NCBI RefSeq assembly: GCF_002843235.3
Contig: NZ_CP031122.1
Coordinates: 1 to 64,000, forward strand
DNA: 64,000 nt
Reading direction: 5' to 3'
From: Providencia huaxiensis
Lineage (GTDB): Bacteria > Pseudomonadota > Gammaproteobacteria > Enterobacterales > Enterobacteriaceae
The translations under genes were made by a program, and so were the position numbers. The notes beneath the pieces are model-generated. The model had not been told where the DNA came from, made no database searches, and saw only the letters and a list, made by a program, of their open reading frames with translations. Shown here one piece after another: positions 26,189 through 36,101 of this stretch. Positions within the stretch are counted from its first letter, which is position 1; the number at the start of each line of letters is the position of its first letter.

Positions 26189-27364
26189 TCACAATGAAGT
26201 TGCGAATGGTCTGCGTAGTATTGGCAGACATATTAAATAGAGGATCGCGCCGACAATCCAAACCCAACCGTTCCATGCCCCGGCGGTGGCAGAATAGAGT
26301 GCTGTGAAGCCAAGCGGTCCTGCGATAGAGCTTAGATTGGTGAGGCTCGTTAGCGTTCCTTGCAAAGCCCCTTGCTTGTTACTGCTGACATTGTTTGAGA
26401 GCATTGCCTGCAAGGCCGGCATGCCAACACCCCCGGCGGCAAGCAGCAACAGAATCGGGAACACCATCCATCCCTGCGTGGCAAAAGCCAGAAGAACGAA
26501 GCCAGTCGCATCCGCAGCCATGCCAAACAGCAGCGTGCGCCGCTCTCCAAGCCGGCTTGAAAGCGGGCCGGTAACAAACGCTTGGAAGATCGCATGTGTT
26601 GCCCCAAACGCCGCGAGCGACAAACCAACGGTCGCGGTGTTCCACTGAAAACGGTCCTCGCCATATATGACCCATAGGGCTGCAGGCACTTGGCCGATCA
26701 GTTGAATAATGAAGAAAACTGCGAAAAGCGCACCTAGCCCGCGCAATGCATCATCCAGCCGTAACAGAACGAATGGTTTGATGCGAACCGGCTTTCCGGT
26801 CCCGCCATGGCTGTGATGAGTCTCCTTGAGGAAAATGCAGGCAAGCAGGAACGCGAACCCGTTGAGAAGGGCGGCGGCGATAAACGGGGCATGAGCAGAG
26901 ATACCACCGAGCATGCCACCAAGTGCTGGCCCGGCAATCATGCCCGCCCCATAACAGGCCCCCATGTAGCCGAACCAGCGTGCGCGAGAACCTTCCCCCG
27001 TCGAATCGGCAATGGTTGAGGCTGCTACAGCTCCGGTTGCGCCCGTGACGCCGGACACGAGTCGGCCGATATAGAGCACCCATAAGACCGGCGCTGATGC
27101 CATAATCGTGTAATCGACTGCGGCTCCTGCAAGAGAAGCCAGAAGTACCGGACGCCGACCGTAAGAATCCGAAAGCTGTCCAAGCATGGGCGCGAAGACG
27201 ACCTGCATCAATGCATAGAGCGACAGCAAGGCACCATAGTGTCCAGCGACCTGCTCTGCTGGCACAAGCTCACGCAGAAGCGTCGGAAGGACGGGCATGA
27301 TGAGGCCGAGACCCATGGCGTCAAGACCCACGATCAGCAGGGCAATGATGGCAGAGCTGCGCAC
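26189..27364 (-). CDS. tet(G): Tetracycline efflux pump Tet(G)
   Basis: A 391-residue, twelve-helix major facilitator antiporter that exports tetracycline-Mg in exchange for a proton. The loop 2-3 motif GQLSDSYGRRPVLL is the MFS signature, and the N-terminal MRSSAIIALLIVGLDAMGLG matches class G. It is divergent from tetR(G), with two tet-operator palindromes between them. Confidence 0.93.
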   Translation of the reverse strand: MRSSAIIALLIVGLDAMGLGLIMPVLPTLLRELVPAEQVAGHYGALLSLYALMQVVFAPMLGQLSDSYGRRPVLLASLAGAAVDYTIMASAPVLWVLYIGRLVSGVTGATGAVAASTIADSTGEGSRARWFGYMGACYGAGMIAGPALGGMLGGISAHAPFIAAALLNGFAFLLACIFLKETHHSHGGTGKPVRIKPFVLLRLDDALRGLGALFAVFFIIQLIGQVPAALWVIYGEDRFQWNTATVGLSLAAFGATHAIFQAFVTGPLSSRLGERRTLLFGMAADATGFVLLAFATQGWMVFPILLLLAAGGVGMPALQAMLSNNVSSNKQGALQGTLTSLTNLSSIAGPLGFTALYSATAGAWNGWVWIVGAILYLICLPILRRPFATSL

Positions 27365-27395
27365 CTGAAACTCCAGCGCCGCTCAATGGAGCGAC

Positions 27396-27440
27396 TTTAT
27401 CAACGATAAGGAGATGGACATATAACTTATCGGTGATAAA
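27396..27440. promoter_or_regulatory. Twin tet operators
   Basis: TTATCAACGATAA (27398-27410) and TTATCGGTGATAA (27428-27440) between the divergent tet(G) and tetR(G) genes, as expected for TetR binding. Confidence 0.8.
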
Positions 27441-27467
27441 TTGTCAAGCACTGGCGAAGGAACGTGA

Positions 27468-28094
27468 ATGACCAAACTGGACAAGGGCACCGTGATCGCG
27501 GCGGCGCTAGAGCTGTTGAACGAGGTTGGCATGGACAGCCTGACGACGCGGAAGCTCGCTGAACGCCTCAAGGTTCAGCAGCCTGCGCTTTACTGGCATT
27601 TCCAGAACAAGCGAGCGCTGCTTGATGCGCTCGCCGAGGCGATGCTGGCGGAACGCCATACCCGCTCGCTACCCGAAGAGAATGAGGACTGGCGGGTGTT
27701 CCTGAAAGAGAATGCCCTGAGCTTCAGAACGGCGTTGCTCTCTTATCGGGACGGCGCGCGTATCCATGCCGGCACTCGACCGACAGAACCGAATTTTGGC
27801 ACCGCCGAGACGCAAATACGCTTTCTCTGCGCGGAGGGCTTTTGTCCGAAGCGCGCCGTTTGGGCGCTCCGGGCGGTCAGTCACTATGTGGTCGGTTCCG
27901 TTCTCGAGCAGCAGGCATCTGATGCCGATGAGAGAGTTCCGGACAGGCCAGATGTGTCCGAGCAAGCACCGTCGTCCTTCCTGCACGATCTGTTTCACGA
28001 GTTGGAAACAGACGGCATGGATGCTGCGTTCAACTTCGGACTCGACAGCCTCATCGCTGGTTTCGAGCGGCTGCGTTCATCTACAACAGATTAG
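27468..28094 (+). CDS. tetR(G): Tetracycline repressor TetR(G)
   Basis: A 208-residue TetR-family repressor with an N-terminal HTH (TTRKLAERLKVQQPALYWHF) and a ligand-binding core. It represses tet(G) and itself until tetracycline binds. The C-terminal end is intact and followed closely by the DUF3363 fragment. Confidence 0.92.
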   Translation: MTKLDKGTVIAAALELLNEVGMDSLTTRKLAERLKVQQPALYWHFQNKRALLDALAEAMLAERHTRSLPEENEDWRVFLKENALSFRTALLSYRDGARIHAGTRPTEPNFGTAETQIRFLCAEGFCPKRAVWALRAVSHYVVGSVLEQQASDADERVPDRPDVSEQAPSSFLHDLFHELETDGMDAAFNFGLDSLIAGFERLRSSTTD

Positions 28095-28273
28095 AGGCTT
28101 ATGCCCCTTTGCCGCCCCAACTGCCACGACACCGATCCGCTTTGCACGATGCCCATGACCTCACGGCCGAGCTGGCGGTCGATGACCGGCCGCCACGGGA
28201 CAAGGGAAATGAGCGGTATCTTGCCAGACAGGATACCGCCATTCACGAGGTTTCGAAGATTATTGCGCCGCAT
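28095..28273 (-). pseudogene. Relaxase (DUF3363) C-terminal fragment, copy B
   Basis: Encodes LVPWRPVIDRQLGREV...SVSWQLGRQRGISL, the C-terminus of a DUF3363 relaxase. A second, diverged copy lies on the other side of floR, fused to sul1. The repeated DNA is about 97 bases (28111-28206 against 29752-29848). Confidence 0.75.
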
Positions 28274-28300
28274 CGGAGCGGGCTTGCTTCCAGTCGTCGG

Positions 28301-29515
28301 CTAGACGACTGGCGACTTCTCGGTGGCAGCATCACGGGATCGAAGGAGCGCCAGCCCCAACGACACCAGCACTGCCATTGCCGTGGCGTAACAAATCACG
28401 GGCCACGCTGTATCGCCGTTTAACAGCGTCACCGCCAATGTCCCGACGATACTGACTATCAGGCTTTGGATGCAGAAGTAGAACGCAACCGCTGATCCAG
28501 CGATGTCGTCGAACTGCGCAAGTGCGCCGTTGGCGGTAACGGACACCGTGAAGACAATGCCGACCGCGACAACCCACATCGGCAGGATGAAGCTGAAAAA
28601 TGACGGCGATCCGAAAAGTTGGCCGATCCCCAACAGGATCGCGCCGGAAACGAGCAACGCCATCCCGCGCGCTACGCATCCCGCGATACCCCATTTGGCA
28701 ACGAAGGACTTTGCGAAGCGGGTTGTCGTGACCATGACCAGCGCGACAGTCGCGAAGGCCAAGCTAAATCCGATCTCGGAATAGCCGGCTTGGCCTATGA
28801 GAACACGGGGGGCTGTCGAGAAGAAAACGAAGAATGTGCCCATGCCGGCACTAAATCCGACCGTGTAAACCCAAAAGGCCGGACTCGCGAAGATCGGCAA
28901 AACAGATCGTTGCGTTCTGGCCTGATCCAACGGTCGGGTTTCATGCCACCTGAAACTGGCGTTTAAGAGTGCGAGCGAAGCCAGTGCAGCCAGTGTGATG
29001 AAGATCGCCTGCCATCCCCAAAACTCGCCGATCAGCGCACCGGCTATAGGGCCGAGCGCAGGCACGAACGCCAGCATCGAACTGAAAAGGCCGTAGATGA
29101 CGGCACCTTCGGGACGATTGGCATATACGTCGCGCACGGTCGCGAAGGTGGCCACCAGCATGGCCGATGCTCCAACAGCCTGAACCAGACGAAACGCAAC
29201 AAAGGCTAATGCAGTTGAAGAACAAGCCGCTCCCAGAGACGCAGCAACGAAAGCCGTTGCGCCTACAAGCAGGATCGGCCGTCGCCCGACGCGATCGGAG
29301 AGTGGCCCAAAGATCACTTGGCCCACACCGAGCATCACCATGTAGAGGCTCAACGTGAGTTGGATTATGGATGGAGTCGTGTTCAGGACGCCCGGCATCG
29401 CCGGAACGACTGGAAGATAAATATCCATCGCCAGCGAGGCGAGGATGTCGAAGGGAGCCATAAGCAGCAAGGCTGCCGGCAGCGTATAGGCCCACGCGGG
29501 GCGTGTGGTGGTCAT
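28301..29515 (-). CDS. floR: Chloramphenicol/florfenicol exporter FloR
   Basis: A 404-residue, twelve-helix MFS drug exporter giving resistance to chloramphenicol and florfenicol. It begins MTTTRPAWAYTLPAALLLMA and has the MFS loop GPLSDRVGRRPILLVG. It is flanked on both sides by partial copies of a relaxase C-terminus, which suggests that it was captured with part of another plasmid. Confidence 0.94.
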   Translation of the reverse strand: MTTTRPAWAYTLPAALLLMAPFDILASLAMDIYLPVVPAMPGVLNTTPSIIQLTLSLYMVMLGVGQVIFGPLSDRVGRRPILLVGATAFVAASLGAACSSTALAFVAFRLVQAVGASAMLVATFATVRDVYANRPEGAVIYGLFSSMLAFVPALGPIAGALIGEFWGWQAIFITLAALASLALLNASFRWHETRPLDQARTQRSVLPIFASPAFWVYTVGFSAGMGTFFVFFSTAPRVLIGQAGYSEIGFSLAFATVALVMVTTTRFAKSFVAKWGIAGCVARGMALLVSGAILLGIGQLFGSPSFFSFILPMWVVAVGIVFTVSVTANGALAQFDDIAGSAVAFYFCIQSLIVSIVGTLAVTLLNGDTAWPVICYATAMAVLVSLGLALLRSRDAATEKSPVV

Positions 29516-29731
29516 GACGAATCAACCTCTCGATTAAGGATACCGGGCAGCGTCTGCTCGTCAGCAATCAGATGGGATTGGTCTTACAGAGCGCCGCAAC
29601 AACAATTCTGATGTTGCGGCTTACTTGTCTGCTGACTTGGAATTTCCCATGCTGATGGCTCCACGATTACGAAATTGAATAGCAGATCTTATCGAATTAG
29701 TTGTTGCGTTGCAATGCGGTATCGTTGGCTC

Positions 29732-30703
29732 CTATAGCCCCAACCCCCGCTGCCGCCCTAACTGCCACGACACCGAACCGCCCTGCATGATACCCGCGAC
29801 CTCGCGGCCGAGCTGGCGGTCGATGATCGGCCGCCACGGGACAAGGGTGAACTCGTGGCTCTTTTCCACGATGGCGAACTTGCCGCTCGTTAGCTGGACA
29901 GTCCCGGTGAACTTGCCGCTGACACTCTCACCATCCTTGGCGGCGCGGAACGGCAGCGCCTTGCCCTCGGCCATCTCCGCACCGGCGCGCGCAACTTCCC
30001 GCTCGCGCAGGGTGGCGAGAAGATTGCGCCGGTAGAAGATTCGGCCGTCCCTGTTGCGCGTGGCGTCGCGCTGTTCGATATGATGCTCGCGGCGCTGGTC
30101 CATGGCTTCGCGGACCTGTTGCCCGAAGCCGGTCGGCGCAAGGTCGGCCGTTTCGCCATGGACCAATCGCCGGTCCATCCCCGGATCGAGGATGAGCCGG
30201 TCGGCAGCGACCCCGCTCCGTCGCAAGGCGGAAACCCGCGCCTCGAAGAACCGCACAATCTCGTCGAGCGCGTCTTCGGGTCGAAGGTGACCGGTGCGGG
30301 TGGCGATGCCATCCCGCTGCGCTGAGTGCATAACCACCAGCCTGCAGTCCGCCTCAGCAATATCGGGATAGAGCGCAGGGTCAGGAAATCCTTGGATATC
30401 GTTCAGGTAGCCCACGCCGCGCTTGAGCGCATAGCGCTGGGTTTCCGGTTGGAAGCTGTCGATTGAAACACGGTGCATCTGATCGGACAGGGCGTCTAAG
30501 AGCGGCGCAATACGTCTGATCTCATCGGCCGGCGATACAGGCCTCGCGTCCGGATGGCTGGCGGCCGGTCCGACATCCACGACGTCTGATCCGACTCGCA
30601 GCATTTCGATCGCCGCGGTGACAGCGCCGGCGGGGTCTAGCCGCCGGCTCTCATCGAAGAAGGAGTCCTCGGTGAGATTCAGAATGCCGAACACCGTCAC
30701 CAT
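29732..30703 (-). pseudogene. sul1: sul1 truncated and fused to relaxase (DUF3363) tail
   Basis: The first about 176 residues are dihydropteroate synthase Sul1 ([20 protein letters not shown] through LILDPGM). At about 30175 the frame switches into a DUF3363-relaxase C-terminus ending VSWQLGRQRGLGL, for a 323-residue open hybrid. Sul1 normally has 279 residues, so the pterin- and substrate-binding C-terminal half (including SVSRKSFLG) is lost and sulfonamide resistance is not expected. The same junction is known as sul1delta next to floR in SGI1. Confidence 0.85.
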
Positions 30704-31044
30704 GGCGTCGGCCTCCGCAGCGACTTCCACGATGGGGATCGGGCGAGCAAAAAGGCAGCAATTATGAGCCCCATACCTACAAAGCCCCACGCATCAAGCT
30801 TTTGCCCATGAAGCAACCAGGCAATGGCTGTAATTATGACGACGCCGAGTCCCGACCAGACTGCATAAGCAACACCGACAGGGATGGATTTCAGAACCAG
30901 AGAAAGAAAATAAAATGCGATGCCATAACCGATTATGACAACGGCGGAAGGGGCAAGCTTAGTAAAGCCCTCGCTAGATTTTAATGCGGATGTTGCGATT
31001 ACTTCGCCAACTATTGCGATAACAAGAAAAAGCCAGCCTTTCAT
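30697..31044 (-). CDS. qacEdelta1: QacEdelta1 quaternary ammonium efflux protein
   Basis: A 115-residue small multidrug resistance protein with four helices; Glu14 of the SMR family is in [14 protein letters not shown]. Its 3' end is the deleted form created by the sul1 insertion, ending [11 protein letters not shown]. It is the start of the integron 3'-conserved segment, and it overlaps sul1delta by 7 bases. Confidence 0.92.
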   Translation of the reverse strand: MKGWLFLVIAIVGEVIATSALKSSEGFTKLAPSAVVIIGYGIAFYFLSLVLKSIPVGVAYAVWSGLGVVIITAIAWLLHGQKLDAWGFVGMGLIIAAFLLARSPSWKSLRRPTPW

Positions 31045-31147
31045 GATATATCTCCCAATTTGTGTAGGGCTTATTATGCACGCTTAAAAATAATAAAAGC
31101 AGACTTGACCTGATAGTTTGGCTGTGAGCAATTATGTGCTTAGTGCA

Positions 31148-31206
31148 TCTAACGCCGGAGTTAAGCCGCCGCGCGTAGCGCGGTCGGCTTGAACGAATTG
31201 TTAGAC
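31148..31206 (-). other. attC of the aadA2 cassette
   Basis: About 60 bases from GTCTAACAATTCGTTCAAGC to the final GTTAGATGC core on the minus strand. Confidence 0.8.
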
Positions 31207-31207
31207 A

Positions 31208-31999
31208 TCATTTACCAACTGACTTGATGATCTCGCCTTTCACAAAGCGAATAAATTCTTCCAAGTGATCTGCGCGTGAGGCCAAGTGATCTTCTTTTTG
31301 TCCCAGATAAGCTTGCTTAGCTTCAAGTAAGACGGGCTGATACTGGGCAGGTAGGCGTTTTATTGCCCAGTCGGCAGCGACATCCTTCGGCGCGATTTTG
31401 CCGGTTATTGCGCTGTACCAAATGCGGGACAACGTAAGCACTACATTTCGCTCATCGCCGGCCCAGTCGGGCTGCGAGTTCCATAGCTTCAAGGTTTCCC
31501 TCAGCGCCTCGAATAGATCCTGTTCAGGAACCGGGTCAAAGAATTCCTCCGCTGCCGGACCTACCAAGGCAACGCTATGTTCTCTTGCTTTTGTAAGCAG
31601 GATAGCTAGATCAATGTCGATCATGGCTGGCTCGAAGATACCCGCAAGAATGTCATTGCGCTGCCATTCTCCAAATTGCAGCTCGCGCTTAGCCGGATAA
31701 CGCCACGGGATGATGTCGTCATGCACGACAAGGGTGACTTCTATAGCGCGGAGCGTCTCGCTCTCGCCAGGGAAAGCCGAAGCCTCCATAAGATCATTGA
31801 GCAATGCTCGCCGCGTCGTTTCATCAAGCTTTACGGCCACAGTAACCAACAAATCAATATCGCTGTATGGCTTCAGGCCGCCATCCACTGCGGAGCCGTA
31901 CAAATGCACGGCCAGCAACGTTGATTCCAGATGGCGCTCAATGACGCTTAGCACCTCTGATAGTTGGTTCGAAATTTCGATGGTCACCGCTTCCCTCAT
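31208..31999 (-). CDS. aadA2: Aminoglycoside (3'')(9) adenylyltransferase AadA2
   Basis: A 263-residue nucleotidyltransferase that adenylylates streptomycin and spectinomycin. The nucleotidyltransferase motif is LYGSAVDGGLKPYSDIDLLV. The shorter 259-residue reading from the GTG at 31987 (VTIEISN) is used in some annotations. It is the third cassette of the array, read from the Pc promoter in intI1. Confidence 0.93.
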   Translation of the reverse strand: MREAVTIEISNQLSEVLSVIERHLESTLLAVHLYGSAVDGGLKPYSDIDLLVTVAVKLDETTRRALLNDLMEASAFPGESETLRAIEVTLVVHDDIIPWRYPAKRELQFGEWQRNDILAGIFEPAMIDIDLAILLTKAREHSVALVGPAAEEFFDPVPEQDLFEALRETLKLWNSQPDWAGDERNVVLTLSRIWYSAITGKIAPKDVAADWAIKRLPAQYQPVLLEAKQAYLGQKEDHLASRADHLEEFIRFVKGEIIKSVGK

Positions 32000-32002
32000 G
32001 AT

Positions 32003-32062
32003 GTCTAACGGGCGAGGTAAGCCGACCGCAGAATGCGGGTCGGCTTGACCGAAATGTTAGAA
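32003..32062 (-). other. attC of the gcuF cassette
   Basis: About 60 bases between GTTAGAAC and GTCTAACGGGCG with inverted GACCCGCATTCTGCGGTC centre. Confidence 0.7.
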
Positions 32063-32295
32063 CCAGAAGCCAAAACGGATAACTTGAATTTGGCGACGGG
32101 CGCTAACCGTGAAAAAACGCTGCGCCACCGAGGCGGCACAGCACTGCAAAAACGATAGCTGCTTGCGCTTGCTACGCAAGGGCTAGAGGCCAAAAAGACT
32201 GAAAACCTGCGCAGCCCATGCAGGCGAAGCCCGGAAAAAAGGCAAAACAGGCACTGAATAACGCCTGAAAAGCTAAATGCCGTTTGAATAAACAT
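32005..32295 (-). CDS. gcuF: Cassette open reading frame of unknown function (orfF/gcuF)
   Basis: A 96-residue reading frame regularly found between dfrA12 and aadA2, with no known function. The cassette is real; its protein may not be. Confidence 0.75.
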   Translation of the reverse strand: MFIQTAFSFSGVIQCLFCLFSGLRLHGLRRFSVFLASSPCVASASSYRFCSAVPPRWRSVFSRLAPVAKFKLSVLASGSNISVKPTRILRSAYLAR

Positions 32296-32323
32296 GAGCT
32301 AAATAAAGCTGGGTTTCAGTGGT

Positions 32324-32412
32324 GCTAACGTTGGACGTAACGAGAGCCGGAGCGCAGCGGAGGGAACCAAAATGCGCAGCATTTTGGCGTCCCGTTGACG
32401 GAATGGTTAGCC
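32324..32412 (-). other. attC of the dfrA12 cassette
   Basis: About 90 bases, bounded by GGTTAG and GCTAACG, with the internal AATGCGCAGCATT dyad. Confidence 0.75.
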
Positions 32413-32904
32413 GTTTCGACGCGCATAAACGGAGTGGGTGTACGGAATTACAGCTTGAATGGTTTCGGTTGAGACAAGCTCGAATTCTGTTTCGTTGAGC
32501 ATTGGGAAGAAGGCGTCACCCTCGAAGGTTTGATGTACCTCAGATAGAAACACGCCGTGGGCGTGAGGTAGTGCCAGAGTGTATATCTCAGCTCCGCCCG
32601 CGACGTAGAGTTCATTGCCGAGTTCGGATGCCAAAGCGATAGCGTGCGACAGCGTTGAAACAACTACGCAGCCAGTGGCGCGGTAGTTAGCTTGGCGTGA
32701 GATTACCAATGTGTGACGGTTCGGTAGAGGCTTGCCGATAGACTCAAAGGTCTTTCGCCCCATGACAACGACTTTTCCCTCAGTGAGTCTGCGAAAAATC
32801 TTCTGCTCACCCGGAATTTTCCAGGGGATATTAGGACCATTGCCAATAACCCGATTGGCTCCCATCGCAGCAACGAGATAAATGCGTACTGATTCCGAGT
32901 TCAT
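32407..32904 (-). CDS. dfrA12: Trimethoprim-resistant dihydrofolate reductase DfrA12
   Basis: A 165-residue type A DHFR that bypasses trimethoprim. Features are AAMGANRVIGNGPNIPWKIP (folate site), VVMGRKTFESIG and the adenine-site YVAGGAEIYTLAL. It is the first cassette, next to attI1, so most strongly expressed. Confidence 0.94.
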   Translation of the reverse strand: MNSESVRIYLVAAMGANRVIGNGPNIPWKIPGEQKIFRRLTEGKVVVMGRKTFESIGKPLPNRHTLVISRQANYRATGCVVVSTLSHAIALASELGNELYVAGGAEIYTLALPHAHGVFLSEVHQTFEGDAFFPMLNETEFELVSTETIQAVIPYTHSVYARRNG

Positions 32905-33048
32905 ATGGCTAACTTTGTTTTAGGGCGACTGCCCTGCTGCGTAACATCGTTGCTGCTCCATAACATCAAACATCGACCCACGGCGTAACGCGCTTGCTGC
33001 TTGGATGCCCGAGGCATAGACTGTACAAAAAAACAGTCATAACAAGCC

Positions 33049-34062
33049 ATGAAAACCGCCACTGCGCCGTTACCACCGCTGCGTTCGGTCAAGGTTCTGG
33101 ACCAGTTGCGTGAGCGCATACGCTACTTGCATTACAGCTTACCAACCGAACAGGCTTATGTCAACTGGGTTCGTGCCTTCATCCGTTTCCACGGTGTGCG
33201 TCACCCGGCAACCTTGGGCAGCAGCGAAGTCGAGGCATTTCTGTCCTGGCTGGCGAACGAGCGCAAGGTTTCGGTCTCCACGCATCGTCAGGCATTGGCG
33301 GCCTTGCTGTTCTTCTACGGCAAGGTGCTGTGCACGGATCTGCCCTGGCTTCAGGAGATCGGAAGACCTCGGCCGTCGCGGCGCTTGCCGGTGGTGCTGA
33401 CCCCGGATGAAGTGGTTCGCATCCTCGGTTTTCTGGAAGGCGAGCATCGTTTGTTCGCCCAGCTTCTGTATGGAACGGGCATGCGGATCAGTGAGGGTTT
33501 GCAACTGCGGGTCAAGGATCTGGATTTCGATCACGGCACGATCATCGTGCGGGAGGGCAAGGGCTCCAAGGATCGGGCCTTGATGTTACCCGAGAGCTTG
33601 GCACCCAGCCTGCGCGAGCAGCTGTCGCGTGCACGGGCATGGTGGCTGAAGGACCAGGCCGAGGGCCGCAGCGGCGTTGCGCTTCCCGACGCCCTTGAGC
33701 GGAAGTATCCGCGCGCCGGGCATTCCTGGCCGTGGTTCTGGGTTTTTGCGCAGCACACGCATTCGACCGATCCACGGAGCGGTGTCGTGCGTCGCCATCA
33801 CATGTATGACCAGACCTTTCAGCGCGCCTTCAAACGTGCCGTAGAACAAGCAGGCATCACGAAGCCCGCCACACCGCACACCCTCCGCCACTCGTTCGCG
33901 ACGGCCTTGCTCCGCAGCGGTTACGACATTCGAACCGTGCAGGATCTGCTCGGCCATTCCGACGTCTCTACGACGATGATTTACACGCATGTGCTGAAAG
34001 TTGGCGGTGCCGGAGTGCGCTCACCGCTTGATGCGCTGCCGCCCCTCACTAGTGAGAGGTAG
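33049..34062 (+). CDS. intI1: Class 1 integron integrase IntI1 (copy 1)
   Basis: A 337-residue tyrosine recombinase that inserts cassettes at attI1. The catalytic residues sit in [22 protein letters not shown] and [15 protein letters not shown]. It is full length, including the C-terminus, and followed by 82 bases of 5'-conserved segment that IS26 cuts at 34144. Pc residues are Pro32 and Asn39. An identical copy lies at 40160-41173 in the opposite orientation. Confidence 0.96.
   Translation: MKTATAPLPPLRSVKVLDQLRERIRYLHYSLPTEQAYVNWVRAFIRFHGVRHPATLGSSEVEAFLSWLANERKVSVSTHRQALAALLFFYGKVLCTDLPWLQEIGRPRPSRRLPVVLTPDEVVRILGFLEGEHRLFAQLLYGTGMRISEGLQLRVKDLDFDHGTIIVREGKGSKDRALMLPESLAPSLREQLSRARAWWLKDQAEGRSGVALPDALERKYPRAGHSWPWFWVFAQHTHSTDPRSGVVRRHHMYDQTFQRAFKRAVEQAGITKPATPHTLRHSFATALLRSGYDIRTVQDLLGHSDVSTTMIYTHVLKVGGAGVRSPLDALPPLTSER
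33136..33164 (-). promoter_or_regulatory. Cassette promoter Pc, PcH2 hexamers with extended -10
   Basis: Read on the minus strand: -35 TTGACA, 17-base spacer, -10 TAAGCT, and TGG just before the -10 (TGN extension). The P2 position nearer attI1 has TTGTTA and TACAGT 14 bases apart, so P2 is inactive. Confidence 0.75.
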
Positions 34063-34144
34063 GGCAGCGCAAGTCAATCCTGGCGGATTCACTACCCCTG
34101 CGCGAAGGCCATCGGTGCCGCATCGAACGGCCGGTTGCGGAAAG

Positions 34145-34964
34145 GGCACTGTTGCAAAGTTAGCGATGAGGCAGCCTTTTGTCTTATTCAAAGGCCTTAC
34201 ATTTCAAAAACTCTGCTTACCAGGCGCATTTCGCCCAGGGGATCACCATAATAAAATGCTGAGGCCTGGCCTTTGCGTAGTGCACGCATCACCTCAATAC
34301 CTTTGATGGTGGCGTAAGCCGTCTTCATGGATTTAAATCCCAGCGTGGCGCCGATTATCCGTTTCAGTTTGCCATGATCGCATTCAATCACGTTGTTCCG
34401 GTACTTAATCTGTCGGTGTTCAACGTCAGACGGGCACCGGCCTTCGCGTTTGAGCAGAGCAAGCGCGCGACCATAGGCGGGCGCTTTATCCGTGTTGATG
34501 AATCGCGGGATCTGCCACTTCTTCACGTTGTTGAGGATTTTACCCAGAAACCGGTATGCAGCTTTGCTGTTACGACGGGAGGAGAGATAAAAATCGACAG
34601 TGCGGCCCCGGCTGTCGACGGCCCGGTACAGATACGCCCAGCGGCCATTGACCTTCACGTAGGTTTCATCCATGTGCCACGGGCAAAGATCGGAAGGGTT
34701 ACGCCAGTACCAGCGCAGCCGTTTTTCCATTTCAGGCGCATAACGCTGAACCCAGCGGTAAATCGTGGAGTGATCGACATTCACTCCGCGTTCAGCCAGC
34801 ATCTCCTGCAGCTCACGGTAACTGATGCCGTATTTGCAGTACCAGCGTACGGCCCACAGAATGATGTCACGCTGAAAATGCCGGCCTTTGAATGGGTTCA
34901 TGTGCAGCTCCATCAGCAAAAGGGGATGATAAGTTTATCACCACCGACTATTTGCAACAGTGCC
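34145..34964 (-). mobile_element. IS26
   Basis: 820 bp exactly, with the 14-bp terminal repeats GGCACTGTTGCAAA at both ends. It truncates the integron 5'-conserved segment on the left and a backbone gene on the right. No 8-bp duplication is seen, so an adjacent deletion or recombination followed insertion. Confidence 0.95.
34197..34901 (-). CDS. tnpA: IS26 transposase
   Basis: A 234-residue IS6-family DDE transposase beginning MNPFKGRHFQRDIILWAVRW. The DDE core includes MDETYVKVNGRW and NTDKAPAY. It directs replicative and conservative cointegration and has shaped many IncC resistance islands. Confidence 0.94.
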   Translation of the reverse strand: MNPFKGRHFQRDIILWAVRWYCKYGISYRELQEMLAERGVNVDHSTIYRWVQRYAPEMEKRLRWYWRNPSDLCPWHMDETYVKVNGRWAYLYRAVDSRGRTVDFYLSSRRNSKAAYRFLGKILNNVKKWQIPRFINTDKAPAYGRALALLKREGRCPSDVEHRQIKYRNNVIECDHGKLKRIIGATLGFKSMKTAYATIKGIEVMRALRKGQASAFYYGDPLGEMRLVSRVFEM

Positions 34965-35034
34965 CCTCAATCTTGGTTTGAAGAGCCGCAGCTCTGTGTC
35001 GCCACTCTTCTGAATATTTAGCCTTTCGCGCCAT
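34965..35034 (-). pseudogene. Start of the gene downstream of kfrA, cut by IS26
   Basis: After kfrA, TGATG couples to a reading frame MARKAKYSEEWRHRAAALQ that is severed by IS26 after 23 codons. The remaining backbone gene is not in the window. Confidence 0.6.
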
Positions 35035-36074
35035 CAGTTTTCCTCTTTCTTTTTCCCTCCCTTACCAGCTTTAGCGAGCTCTTGCTCCAACCCAGAAATT
35101 TTGGTCAGTGCATCATTGAGTCTTTGTTCGAGGCTCTTGGCCTGCTGGTCTTTTTCCTGCAACTGACCAGCCATCATGCCTTTGTCTTGAACAAGAGCGC
35201 GAGCTTCTGCTTCGGCGCTGGATAATTTGGCGTCCAGCTTTTCTACCTCTCCAGATAGGCGCTGGCACTCTCGTTCAGCGGATTCGCCATGAGCTTTGGC
35301 TGTGGCAAGGGAGTCCTGTGATTGGGCCAGTTTGGCCTGTACATTTTCGAGCTGCTCTTTCAACGATGTTTTTTGTTCCTGAGCGGCCCGGAGCTTTTCT
35401 GTCTGCTCTATACTCTTGCCTTTTTGCTCCTCCAACTCACCCTCTGTAGTTGCCAATTTTTGGCTCAAAGAGCGATTTTCGCTTTTAGCTTGCTCCAGGT
35501 GATCCTGTGCTCGGGTCAGATCTGCGGCTTTCGCCTCCAGCTTGCCCTCCAACTCAACGATCCGCTTTTCCAGCTTATCAATGTCAGCCAGTGAGCGTTC
35601 TAGCTCCGCAGACTTGAGGGATAGCGAGTTTTCTGCCTTACCAAGGGCCGCATCGAGCTCTGATTTTTTGTTGGTGAGAGCTTCAAGTTGTTCCTCCAGT
35701 AGCTCAGCCCGTTCGGTGGCATCATTTGCCATGTCCACGGCTTGCTGCATATCTTCCTGGTACTCAATTTCTTTCTGTCGTAGCAGTTCACGCTCGCGCT
35801 CAAGCTGTTCATCGGCGCTTGCTTTGGCTACCGTATAGATCTTCTGTAGGAAGAGCTCAGCATCGCTCATAACCGATTCTGGAAGGACTACCTCTACCAG
35901 CTCTTCATCGAGGGAGTGTTCCTCTGACCACTGTTTGAGATACGTTGAAATGGTGGTAAAGCTCCCCTTGCCAATGATGTCTCTGATAGCGATGACCGTT
36001 GGGCGTTTACCGGCGTCCTTGAGCTTTTGGGCCGCAGCCGCTACATCGTCAAACTCAACCAATTTTCTTGCCAT
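35034..36074 (-). CDS. kfrA: KfrA-like DNA-binding coiled-coil protein
   Basis: A 346-residue protein. Residues 1-60 form an HTH domain (KRPTVIAIRDIIGKGSFTTISTYLKQW, in parts) that is the KfrA N-terminal DNA-binding unit. Residues 85-335 are an almost uninterrupted coiled coil rich in Glu, Gln, Lys and Leu. KfrA proteins autorepress their promoters and help plasmid partition and maintenance. A four-copy TTACGATAA tract precedes its start and is the likely operator. The downstream gene is coupled by TGATG. Confidence 0.88.
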   Translation of the reverse strand: MARKLVEFDDVAAAAQKLKDAGKRPTVIAIRDIIGKGSFTTISTYLKQWSEEHSLDEELVEVVLPESVMSDAELFLQKIYTVAKASADEQLERERELLRQKEIEYQEDMQQAVDMANDATERAELLEEQLEALTNKKSELDAALGKAENSLSLKSAELERSLADIDKLEKRIVELEGKLEAKAADLTRAQDHLEQAKSENRSLSQKLATTEGELEEQKGKSIEQTEKLRAAQEQKTSLKEQLENVQAKLAQSQDSLATAKAHGESAERECQRLSGEVEKLDAKLSSAEAEARALVQDKGMMAGQLQEKDQQAKSLEQRLNDALTKISGLEQELAKAGKGGKKKEEN

Positions 36075-36101
36075 GAGAACGTTCCTTTTAATTTGTAATG
36101 T

